NCBI GenBank assembly: GCA_009923125.1
Contig: RFUD01000155.1
Span: 1-6,157 of the forward strand
Direction of reading: 5' to 3'
From: Planctomycetia bacterium
Lineage (GTDB): Bacteria > Planctomycetota > Planctomycetia > Pirellulales > UBA1268
Length of the DNA: 6,157 nt
Position numbers and translations under genes: made by a program. The notes under the pieces were generated by a model. The model did not search any database, was not told the origin of the DNA, and saw only the letters and a program-made list of their open reading frames with translations. This document shows positions 1 through 5,430 of the stretch, one piece after another (the stretch's first letter is position 1; every line of letters begins with the position of its first letter).

Positions 1-731
1 AGCATCAGCCACATCGCCTCGACATAGTCGCCGGCGAAGCCCCAGTCGCGCTTGGCGTCGAGGTTGCCGAGGTACAGCTTGTCCTGGAGGCCGAGCTTGA
101 TCCGGGTGGCGGCCCTGGTGATCTTGCGGGTCACGAACGTCTCGCCCCGCCGCGGGCTTTCGTGGTTGAAGAGGATGCCGCAGCTGGCATGCAGCCCGTA
201 GCTCTCGCGGTAGTTGACCGTGATCCAGTGGGCGTAGGTCTTGGCGACGCCGTAGGGGCTGCGGGGATGAAACGGCGTCGTCTCCCGCTGCGGGATCTCC
301 GCCACCTTGCCGAACATCTCGGAACTCGACGCCTGGTAGAAGCGGATGCCCGAACCGCAGGCATCCTGCACGTCGCGCAGGGCCTCGAGCAGCCGGAGCG
401 TGCCGACGCCGGTGACGTCGGCGGTGTAGGTCGGCTGGTCGAAGCTGACGCGAACATGGCTCTGGGCGGCCAGGTTGTAGATCTCGGTCGGCTTCGTCTC
501 GCGGATCAGCCGGGCGAGGCAGTTGCCGTCGGCCACGTCGCCGTAGTGGAGCGTCAGCGGCCGGCCTTGTTCGTGACGGTCGTGGTAGAGGTGCTCCACC
601 CGCCGCGTGTTGAAACTGCTCGAGCGGCGCACGATCCCGTGCACCTCGTAACCCTTCGACAGGAGCAGTTCGGCCAGATACGAGCCATCCTGCCCGGAAA
701 TGCCGGTGACCAGTGCGACCTGACGAGCCAT
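1..731 (-). CDS. gmd: GDP-mannose 4,6-dehydratase, C-terminus cut off by the window edge
   Basis: Converts GDP-D-mannose to GDP-4-keto-6-deoxy-D-mannose in the cytoplasm, the first step toward GDP-fucose, GDP-rhamnose and related sugars. The visible 243 residues start at the ATG at 731-729 and stay open to base 1. They are an extended short-chain dehydrogenase: an NADP-binding glycine motif TGISGQDGSYLAE (residues 9-21), NLAAQSHV (86-93), QASSSEMFG (133-141), SPYGVAK (158-164), NHESPRRGETFVTRKI (189-204) and LGNLDAKRDWGFAGDYVEAMW (221-241, Gmd-specific). By family alignment the catalytic residues are Ser136 (Thr in E. coli), Glu138, Tyr160 and Lys164, all present. Family members run to about 345-370 residues, so roughly 100 C-terminal residues lie outside. 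The gene is 153 bases downstream of rfbC on the same strand and may have its own promoter. Only a weak GAGG lies about 11 bases before the start. The identification is firm; the final sugar made is unknown. Confidence 0.96.
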   Translation of the reverse strand, partial: MARQVALVTGISGQDGSYLAELLLSKGYEVHGIVRRSSSFNTRRVEHLYHDRHEQGRPLTLHYGDVADGNCLARLIRETKPTEIYNLAAQSHVRVSFDQPTYTADVTGVGTLRLLEALRDVQDACGSGIRFYQASSSEMFGKVAEIPQRETTPFHPRSPYGVAKTYAHWITVNYRESYGLHASCGILFNHESPRRGETFVTRKITRAATRIKLGLQDKLYLGNLDAKRDWGFAGDYVEAMWLM

Positions 732-756
732 GGGGAGAGCAGCCTCGGGAGCGATG

Positions 757-782
757 CGCGTGCAAAACACAGGGTGCACGCG
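757..782 (-). other. Stem-loop in the gmd leader
   Basis: A perfect 8-bp inverted repeat, CGCGTGCA at 757-764 and TGCACGCG at 775-782, encloses a 10-base loop. It lies 25 bases upstream of the gmd start, between the candidate promoter and the start codon, so it would form in the 5' untranslated RNA of gmd. No U-tract follows it on either strand, so it does not look like a terminator. It may stabilise the message or be a binding site for a dyad-recognising protein; the sequence does not decide between these. Confidence 0.5.
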
Positions 783-791
783 ACACGATCA

Positions 792-819
792 ACCCTACGT
801 CGGGGATGGTGCCTGTCAA
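792..819 (-). promoter_or_regulatory. Candidate sigma-70-type promoter for gmd
   Basis: On the minus strand a perfect -35 hexamer TTGACA (plus positions 819-814) is followed after 16 bases by TAGGGT (797-792), which matches the TATAAT consensus at only three of six positions. Transcription would begin near 785, giving a leader of about 50 bases that contains the stem-loop at 757-782. The position between rfbC and gmd makes sense, because this is the only junction in the sugar cluster where genes do not overlap. The weak -10 keeps confidence low. Confidence 0.35.
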
Positions 820-840
820 GAAAACAGGGGGCTCTTTTCC

Positions 841-893
841 GATCGCAACGATCCTGACGGAATCAGGGCGGATTCCGGGCGAGTCTATCCGCC
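841..893 (-). other. Chain of three abutting hairpins at the 3' end of rfbC
   Basis: Three perfect inverted repeats follow one another, each sharing one base with the next. GGCGGAT/ATCCGCC (867-873 with 887-893) is 7 bp with a 13-base loop and overlaps the rfbC stop codon TAG. CCTGA/TCAGG (853-857 with 863-867) is 5 bp with a 5-base loop. GATCG/CGATC (841-845 with 849-853) is 5 bp with a 3-base loop. None is followed directly by a run of U on the minus strand, so this is not a standard intrinsic terminator. It could be a 3'-end stabiliser or a weak termination or processing region between rfbC and gmd. Confidence 0.4.
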
Positions 894-1415
894 GAATCGC
901 CCCCCCGCCGCGTCCTTCCCCGAGACCTGCGGCGGGCCGGCGAGCGGCCAGGCGATGGCCAGGGTCGGGTCGTCCCAGCGGATCGTCCGCTCGTGGGCCG
1001 GGGCGTAGTAGTCGGTCGTCTTGTAGAGCACCTCGGAGGCTTCCGAGAGCACGAGAAACCCGTGCGCCAGTCCCGGCGGGATCCAGATCTGCCGCTTGTT
1101 GTCGGCGGAAAGCTCCACGCCCACCCAGCGGCCGAAGGTCGGCGAATGCGGCCGGATGTCCACGGCGACATCCCAGATCGCGCCGCCCAGCACCCGCACC
1201 AGTTTGCCCTGCGGCTGCTCCACCTGGTGGTGCAGCCCGCGGAGGACGTTTTTCTTGCTGTGGCTGTGGTTGTCCTGCACGAACGCGACCGGCCCGCCCA
1301 CCGCCCCCTCGAACACTCGCTGGTTGAAGCTCTCGAAGAAGAATCCTCGGTCGTCTGCGAACACCCTCGGCTCGAGGATCAGCACGTCGGCGATCTCGGT
1401 GCGCACGACGTTCAT
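885..1415 (-). CDS. rfbC: dTDP-4-dehydrorhamnose 3,5-epimerase
   Basis: Cytoplasmic cupin epimerase (RmlC/RfbC) that epimerises C3 and C5 of dTDP-4-keto-6-deoxy-D-glucose to give dTDP-4-keto-L-rhamnose. At 176 residues it has the usual family length. Landmarks: DDRGFFFESFN (21-31), FVQDNHS (45-51), VLRGLHHQ (57-64) with the catalytic His at position 62, GKLVRV (70-75), DVAVDIR (82-88), SPTFGRWVGVELSADNKRQ (91-109), WIPPGLAHGF (111-120), YKTTDYYAP (131-139) carrying the conserved tyrosines, and SGKD (165-168) with the conserved Asp. His63 stands where enterobacterial enzymes have Tyr (LHYQ). The start ATG shares its A with the TGA stop of rfbA (TGATG), a typical coupled junction, so the start is well supported. 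An AAGGA lies about 12 bases upstream, inside rfbA. It is the last gene of the overlapping operon. Confidence 0.97.
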   Translation of the reverse strand: MNVVRTEIADVLILEPRVFADDRGFFFESFNQRVFEGAVGGPVAFVQDNHSHSKKNVLRGLHHQVEQPQGKLVRVLGGAIWDVAVDIRPHSPTFGRWVGVELSADNKRQIWIPPGLAHGFLVLSEASEVLYKTTDYYAPAHERTIRWDDPTLAIAWPLAGPPQVSGKDAAGGRFGG

Positions 1416-2296
1416 CAGAACACGTTTTCCTTCATGATGCCGAGCAGGTATTGGCCGTAACCGCTCTTGTTGAGCACTCCCGCGAGCTTTTCCAACTGGC
1501 CGGCGTCGATCCAGCCGTTTCGCCAGGCGATCTCCTCCGGGCAGCAGATCTTGAGCCCCTGCCGCTTCTCGAGCGACTGGATGAACTGCCCCGCCTCGAT
1601 CAGGCTGTCGTGCGTGCCGGTGTCGAGCCAGGCGTCGCCACGACCGAGGATCTCCACGCTCAATTGGCCGCGGTCGAGATACGTGCGGTTGACGTCGGTG
1701 ATCTCGAGCTCGCCGCGGGCCGACGGCTTCATCGCCTTCGCGATCTCCACCACCTGCTGGTCGTAAAAGTAGAGTCCCGTCACCGCATACCGGCTCTTGG
1801 GCTGCTGCGGCTTCTCCTCGAGCGATTTCGCCTTCCCGGAGGCGTCGAACTCCACGACGCCATACCGCTCCGGATCGACCACCGGATAGGCGAACACCGT
1901 GGCCCCGGCCTCCCGGCCGCTCGCCACCCGGAGCCGGTCCGCGAGGGCATGGCCGTAGAAGATGTTGTCGCCCAGCACGAGCGCCGAGGGGCCGCTGCCC
2001 ACGAACTCGGCCCCGATGATGAACGCCTGCGCGAGGCCCTCCGGCTTCGGCTGCACGGCGTACTCGATCGACATCCCCCAGGCGGAGCCGTCGCCGAGCA
2101 GTTCCCGAAACCGCGGCGTGTCGTGGGGCGTCGAGATGACGAGCACTTCGCGGATGCCGGCGAGCATCAACACGCTCAGTGGATAGTAGACCATCGGCTT
2201 GTCGTACACCGGCAGCATCTGCTTCGACACGCCGAGTGTGACCGGGTGGAGGCGGGTGCCGGAGCCACCGGCCAGAACGATGCCTTTGCGTTTCAT
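1415..2296 (-). CDS. rfbA: Glucose-1-phosphate thymidylyltransferase
   Basis: Makes dTDP-glucose from dTTP and glucose-1-phosphate, the entry step of dTDP-L-rhamnose synthesis (RmlA/RfbA). At 293 residues it matches the usual length. The nucleotidyltransferase signature GGSGTRLHPVT (10-20) is followed by SKQMLPVYDKPMVYYPLS (24-41), with Lys25 in the active-site position. LGDNIFYG (108-115) and DAWLDTGTHDSL (221-232) supply the metal-binding aspartates (110 and 225 by family alignment). EEKPQQPKS (160-168) and TGLYFYD (173-179) are sugar-site motifs. A longer reading to 2338 exists, but the family N-terminus is MKRKGIVLAGG, so I start at 2296. That ATG overlaps the rfbD stop by four bases (ATGA). 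No clear Shine-Dalgarno precedes it, which fits translational coupling. Its stop overlaps the rfbC start by one base. Confidence 0.97.
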   Translation of the reverse strand: MKRKGIVLAGGSGTRLHPVTLGVSKQMLPVYDKPMVYYPLSVLMLAGIREVLVISTPHDTPRFRELLGDGSAWGMSIEYAVQPKPEGLAQAFIIGAEFVGSGPSALVLGDNIFYGHALADRLRVASGREAGATVFAYPVVDPERYGVVEFDASGKAKSLEEKPQQPKSRYAVTGLYFYDQQVVEIAKAMKPSARGELEITDVNRTYLDRGQLSVEILGRGDAWLDTGTHDSLIEAGQFIQSLEKRQGLKICCPEEIAWRNGWIDAGQLEKLAGVLNKSGYGQYLLGIMKENVF

Positions 2297-3183
2297 GCGA
2301 GAAGTGACTCGAGGGCGACCACGACGTCGCGCTGCCACGGCGGCGGCACGAGGCCGAACGTGGCGGTGAGTCTAGCCGGATCGAGCCGGGAGTTGGCAGG
2401 CCGGCGGGCGGGCGTGGGATAGGCCGACGTGGGGATCGCGTGGACGCGTTCCACGTCCGTCCGCAGCGTCGCGCCGCGGGCCAGTGCCTCCGCCACGATC
2501 AAGCGGGCGTAGGCGTGCCAGGAAGTCGATCCCGTCGGGCAGGCGTGGTAGATGCCGCTCGGGGGCCGGTCGGCCAGGGGGCCGGCGGCCCGGCCCAGGG
2601 CCGCGGCCGTGATCCCGGCCAGAAAGGCCGCACTCGTCGGACTGCCGATCTGGTCGGCCACGATCGACAGTTCGTCGCGCTCTCCGGCCAGCCGCAGGAT
2701 CGTCCGCAGGAAGTTGTGCCCCCGATCGGCATACACCCAGCTGGTACGGAAGACGAGGTGCCGGCAGCCGGTGGCGGCGATCAACCGCTCCCCCTCGAGC
2801 TTCGTCGCCCCGTAGACGCCGAGCGGGTTCGGGGTGTCGGTCTCGACATACGGGTCGGCCTTCGTGCCGTCGAACACGTAGTCGGTGGAATAGTGCACCA
2901 GCCAGCCGTCGAGCCGGGCGACCTCCTCGGCCATGGCGGCCGGCGCCTCGGCATTGATCCGCCGGGCCCGGTCCGCGTCCGACTCGGCCCGGTCCACGGC
3001 CGTGTAGGCGGCGGCGTTGACCACGACGTCGGGCCGCTCGCGGGCGATGATCCGCCGGATCTCCGCCACGTCCTCCAGATCGGCCGCCGCCCGGTCGAGC
3101 GCCTGCACGCGTCCCAGCGCGGGCAGCGTCCGGGCCAGTTCGTGGCCCACCATCCCGTTGGCGCCGAAGACCAGGATGTTCAT
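2293..3183 (-). CDS. rfbD: dTDP-4-dehydrorhamnose reductase
   Basis: NAD(P)H-dependent short-chain reductase (RmlD/RfbD) that reduces dTDP-4-keto-L-rhamnose to dTDP-L-rhamnose in the cytoplasm, the last step of the pathway. The 296 residues match the family length. In order: the cofactor-binding motif GANGMVG (7-13), NAAAYTAVD (56-64), YSTDYVFDG (98-106), YGATK with catalytic Tyr124 and Lys128, FRTSWVY (145-151), QIGSPTS (178-184), GIYHACPTG (210-218) and the C-terminal substrate segment around RRPANSRLD (260-268). The reading frame is open up to 3408, but that extension is Pro/Arg-rich, unlike the family, and lies inside lnt; the family begins MNILVFGANG. The chosen ATG overlaps the lnt stop by four bases (ATGA), with GGTGG five bases upstream. 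Its own stop overlaps the rfbA start by four bases. Confidence 0.97.
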   Translation of the reverse strand: MNILVFGANGMVGHELARTLPALGRVQALDRAAADLEDVAEIRRIIARERPDVVVNAAAYTAVDRAESDADRARRINAEAPAAMAEEVARLDGWLVHYSTDYVFDGTKADPYVETDTPNPLGVYGATKLEGERLIAATGCRHLVFRTSWVYADRGHNFLRTILRLAGERDELSIVADQIGSPTSAAFLAGITAAALGRAAGPLADRPPSGIYHACPTGSTSWHAYARLIVAEALARGATLRTDVERVHAIPTSAYPTPARRPANSRLDPARLTATFGLVPPPWQRDVVVALESLLA

Positions 3184-4775
3184 GACCGCCACCGGCGCCC
3201 GCCGAGGGCCAGGAGGCCCACGCCGGCCGCACACGCCAACGGAAACGCCGGGCCCAGCCGGCTGGCGACCGTCACTCCCTCCAGCAGCGGCACTTCCGCC
3301 GTCAGCACGTCCCGCACGTGCAGCGGAAGCCGCGCGACGATCCGCCCCGTCGGTGCGATCACGCAGGTCTCGCCGGTCGCCGCGCAGCGCACGAACGCGC
3401 GGCGGCATTCGACCGCCCGCAGCTGCGCCAGCAGCCGATGCTGCACGAGCGTGAGCGGCTCGGTGAACGCGGCGCCGTTGATGAGCGACACGAGCAGGTT
3501 GGCCGAATTCACCGCCAGCGACCGGGCCGCCTCCGGCACCATGTCCTCGTAGCAGAGCATGACGCCCAGTTTCACGCGATCGTCGCAGGGGAGCACCGTC
3601 GCCTCGCGGCCGACGTCGAACTCATTTTCCATCGGAAAGTAGTGCCGCAACTGGGGAAAGTGGTCGCCGCCGGGGACGTACTCGCCGAACGGCATCAGAT
3701 GTCGCTTGTCATAGCGGCCGATCATCGTCTCCCGGCAGTCGATGAGCAGCGCCGACTGGTAGAGCTCCCGGGGGCGTTCAGGATAGCCGCGGTAGATCTT
3801 GCCGCCGAAGAGCAGTGGGCAGGCGGGATTTTCCAGCGGCCGCAGGCCGCGGCCTGGGTCGCGCGAATGCTTGAGGATCAGGTCGGGGTCGGAGAACGAC
3901 GCCAGACATTCCTCGTAGGAGCCGCCGGCACACTCCGGCCAGCAGACGACGTCGAACGGCGTCGGCCGCGCGGCACAGGCCGCGCGGGTGAGCCGCTGCA
4001 GATCCGCCAGGGAATCGTCGTGGCTGGGATCGACCTGCACGAGCGCCACCGCCGCCTTGGCGGCCGAGGAGGCGACGGCATCGTAGTGGCCGAGCGCCCA
4101 CACGCCGTACCCGACGTTGGCCGCGGTGACGACGAGAGCCGCCACGCCGCCCGCGGTCACCGGCGACGTCGCCGGCTCGCCGCGAAACCGCGCCACGATC
4201 GGGGCCGCGACGGCCACCAGCAGGCCGGCCAGGGCGAACAGCGCGAACGTGGGCCACTCCGGCCCGAACAGGTCCGCCCCCTGGATCATCACCGGCCAGC
4301 CGATCTGGCTGTAGCCGAGCTTCCACGGGAAGACGCCCGGAATCAGCGCCTCGGTCGCCACCGCGGCCAGCCCGGCGGGCAGCCATGCATTCCGGGGATC
4401 ACGGACGAGACGGCCCGCACACCAAAACGGGATCGCCAACCTGGCCGCGTCCCAGAACACGATCGGGATCGTGAACAGCAGCCCGACTTCGTAGCCGGTC
4501 TGCATCGACTCCGCGAGCACCTTCGGCGCCCAGTGAAACGCGATCGATAGCGCGAGCGCGGCAGAACACAGCACGGCCGCTTCGCCCCGCCAGCCCCGCA
4601 TGGCACCGGCCGCGAGCAGGGCCGCCGCCACGGCCACGACCTCGAGCCAACCCAGGTCCTGCCGCAGCCAGGGCAACGCGAGCGACAGGGCGAAGACCGC
4701 GACGCCGGCGAGCAGGACACCCGCAGTGGAGACGGAGGAGGTCCGCGTGGCGACAGGATGGCTGGAAACTGCCAT
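3180..4775 (-). CDS. lnt: Apolipoprotein N-acyltransferase (Lnt-like, CN-hydrolase domain)
   Basis: Lnt transfers the third acyl chain onto the N-terminal cysteine of apolipoproteins at the inner membrane. This 531-residue protein has the family layout. Hydrophobic stretches fill residues 17-230 (about 18-37, 44-58, 65-82, 97-118, 133-147, 174-195, 208-228). A periplasmic-type carbon-nitrogen hydrolase domain spans about 242-500, and one further membrane segment lies near 506-525. The triad is visible: Glu281 in CWPE, Lys357 in YDKRHLMPFGEYVP, and Cys408 in MLCYEDMVPE; Glu365 matches the additional active-site Glu of E. coli Lnt. Two conserved stretches differ: VQVDP (247-250 region) where VQGN is usual, and LINGAAF (431-437) where SNDAWFG is usual. 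No good Shine-Dalgarno precedes the ATG at 4775. It heads the sugar operon, overlapping rfbD by four bases, downstream of an intrinsic terminator. Lnt is the best call; a relative with another acyl acceptor is possible. Confidence 0.85.
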   Translation of the reverse strand: MAVSSHPVATRTSSVSTAGVLLAGVAVFALSLALPWLRQDLGWLEVVAVAAALLAAGAMRGWRGEAAVLCSAALALSIAFHWAPKVLAESMQTGYEVGLLFTIPIVFWDAARLAIPFWCAGRLVRDPRNAWLPAGLAAVATEALIPGVFPWKLGYSQIGWPVMIQGADLFGPEWPTFALFALAGLLVAVAAPIVARFRGEPATSPVTAGGVAALVVTAANVGYGVWALGHYDAVASSAAKAAVALVQVDPSHDDSLADLQRLTRAACAARPTPFDVVCWPECAGGSYEECLASFSDPDLILKHSRDPGRGLRPLENPACPLLFGGKIYRGYPERPRELYQSALLIDCRETMIGRYDKRHLMPFGEYVPGGDHFPQLRHYFPMENEFDVGREATVLPCDDRVKLGVMLCYEDMVPEAARSLAVNSANLLVSLINGAAFTEPLTLVQHRLLAQLRAVECRRAFVRCAATGETCVIAPTGRIVARLPLHVRDVLTAEVPLLEGVTVASRLGPAFPLACAAGVGLLALGGRRWRS

Positions 4776-4781
4776 GCGTCG

Positions 4782-4907
4782 GTTCTAGTTCGACGCCGAC
4801 CACGAAGCAAACGGTCGGCCGGCGGAAACGAAAAAGCCGGAGGGCGGGGCGAACCCCGACCCTCCGGCCTCGTGATCGAACCGCCGAGGGCGGAATCGAA
4901 CTAGAAC
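4782..4907. repeat. 12-bp inverted repeat enclosing the terminator and two smaller hairpins
   Basis: GTTCTAGTTCGA at 4782-4793 and its exact reverse complement at 4896-4907 flank 102 bases. Inside are three further dyads: GCCGACC/GGTCGGC (4795-4801 with 4813-4819), the terminator hairpin (4836-4868), and CCGCC/GGCGG (4881-4885 with 4889-4893, 3-base loop). Together they could fold as a four-way junction in a read-through minus-strand RNA. One arm contains the stop codon of the small secreted gene (4901-4903). The other lies 7-18 bases before the lnt start, where a ribosome binding site would be. The repeats are seen directly; the fold and any role are inferred. Confidence 0.55.
4831..4868 (-). 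terminator. Strong rho-independent terminator after the small secreted protein gene
   Basis: Read on the minus strand, GCCGGAGGG (4868-4860), one bulged T, CGGGG, a TTCG loop, CCCCG and CCCTCCGGC form a 14-bp GC-rich stem, followed directly by TTTTT (4835-4831). It begins 32 bases after the stop codon at 4901. It should end the transcript of the secreted protein and separate it from the lnt-rfb operon, which then needs its own promoter or read-through. The plus strand has no T-run after the stem, so it works in one direction only. Confidence 0.92.
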
Positions 4908-5296
4908 GTCTGGCCCGTGCTGCCTGTGACCGTCGCGACGGAGTTCGTCGGGTCGATCGCCGCCAGGGCGTAAATCCGCTTCGCCGCACCGGCGGTGAAG
5001 GCCTGCTGACCGAGGGCGCTGGCGGTGCTGGCCGGATCATAGGCCGCCACCACGAAGGCACCCTTCTTGACGCTGAACTGGCCAACCTGGTTGGCGTTGA
5101 GCGTCTTGTTACCAGCCAGCGAAGGCGAGCTACCCTGCGTCACCGACACCAACTCCTGGACGGAGCCGTTGTTCTTGACGCGGACGGTGTAGTTCGACTT
5201 CGAACCACCACCGCCACCACCACCGCCGGCGAAGGCGGGAGCGGCAACGGCGACCGCGGCGAGGACCGCCACGGCGAACGTAACCTTGCGAATCAT
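4901..5296 (-). CDS. Small secreted protein with an N-terminal glycine tract, function unknown
   Basis: I do not recognise this 131-residue protein. Residues 1-23 are a clean Sec signal peptide: basic MIRK, a hydrophobic core (about 5-19), then PAFA with predicted cleavage after Ala23. There is no lipobox cysteine and no cysteine anywhere in the protein. Eight consecutive glycines (24-31) follow, then SKSNYTVRVKNNGS and about 100 residues of alternating hydrophobic and polar pattern that look like a small beta-sheet domain, ending in GSTGQTF. The frame is open to an ATG at 5326, but the start at 5296 has a good ribosome binding site (AGAAAGG, six-base spacing) and begins the signal peptide, so I chose it. 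The gene has its own leader and a strong terminator, so it is probably transcribed alone and perhaps abundantly. A periplasmic or surface location is inferred. Confidence 0.88.
   Translation of the reverse strand: MIRKVTFAVAVLAAVAVAAPAFAGGGGGGGGSKSNYTVRVKNNGSVQELVSVTQGSSPSLAGNKTLNANQVGQFSVKKGAFVVAAYDPASTASALGQQAFTAGAAKRIYALAAIDPTNSVATVTGSTGQTF
5204..5227 (-). repeat. Two tandem 12-bp units encoding the glycine tract
   Basis: On the plus strand ACCACCACCGCC occurs twice without interruption, encoding Gly-Gly-Gly-Gly twice on the minus strand, directly after the predicted signal peptidase site of the small secreted protein. The exact repetition suggests growth by slippage or tandem duplication of a 12-bp unit. 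Adding or losing a unit keeps the frame, so tract length could vary between strains. Confidence 0.75.
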
Positions 5297-5430
5297 GGAA
5301 AACCTTTCTCTCGAGAAAAAGAACACACTTGAGGATCGTCCTGCGGACTCACCTGTCTCTGTCGATCAACACACCCATTCCGTCGGAAGAACCAAGCTCC
5401 TGTCGAACCAAATTTGTCATGATGCCCCTG
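5297..5430 (-). other. Leader and intergenic region upstream of the small secreted gene
   Basis: These 134 bases lie between the DUF1559 stop and the secreted-protein start and are less GC-rich than the genes around them. I find no convincing -35/-10 pair on the minus strand, although the separate terminator after the gene implies a promoter here or read-through from the DUF1559 gene. TTGGTTC occurs twice on the minus strand within about 20 bases (complement at roughly 5392-5413). A weak dyad GCCCCTG...GAGGCCC lies over the DUF1559 stop codon and has no U-tract, so it is not a clear terminator. Confidence 0.4.
5303..5309 (-). promoter_or_regulatory. Ribosome binding site that decides the start of the small secreted gene
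   Basis: AGAAAGG on the minus strand lies six bases before the ATG at 5296 and supports that start over the in-frame ATG at 5326. The site can also pair with the TTTTTCT just upstream (5320-5314), with CGAG (5313-5310) as a four-base loop. This makes a weak seven-pair hairpin, including two G-U pairs, that would cover the ribosome binding site. Confidence 0.7.

Noticed and set aside
162..857. Plus-strand open frame opposite gmd.
   Set aside because: The opposite strand encodes Gmd with all its family motifs, and the plus-strand product has no recognisable features.
2297..2338. N-terminal extension of rfbA by 14 codons.
   Set aside because: The conserved start MKRKGIVLAGG matches the family length and gives the ATGA junction with rfbD.
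1451..2422. Plus-strand open frame of 323 codons opposite rfbA.
   Set aside because: It is a mirror of the rfbA coding sequence, with no motif or ribosome binding site of its own.
3184..3408. N-terminal extension of rfbD by 75 codons.
   Set aside because: The extension is Arg/Ala/Gly-rich, lies wholly inside the lnt coding sequence, and the conserved family start MNILVFGANG has a four-base overlap with lnt.
2440..3552. Long plus-strand open frame of 370 codons opposite rfbD and lnt.
   Set aside because: It is antisense to confidently identified genes, rich in Arg, Pro and Gly with no recognisable motif, and open frames of this kind are expected in GC-rich DNA with few stop codons.
3318..4550. 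Plus-strand open frame of 410 codons opposite lnt.
   Set aside because: The composition is rich in His, Arg and Gln with no domain, and the minus-strand frame has a full Lnt catalytic triad and membrane segments.
5297..5326. Start of the small secreted protein at 5326, adding MFFFSRERFS.
   Set aside because: It would place Arg and Glu residues ahead of the signal peptide and include the good ribosome binding site inside the coding region.
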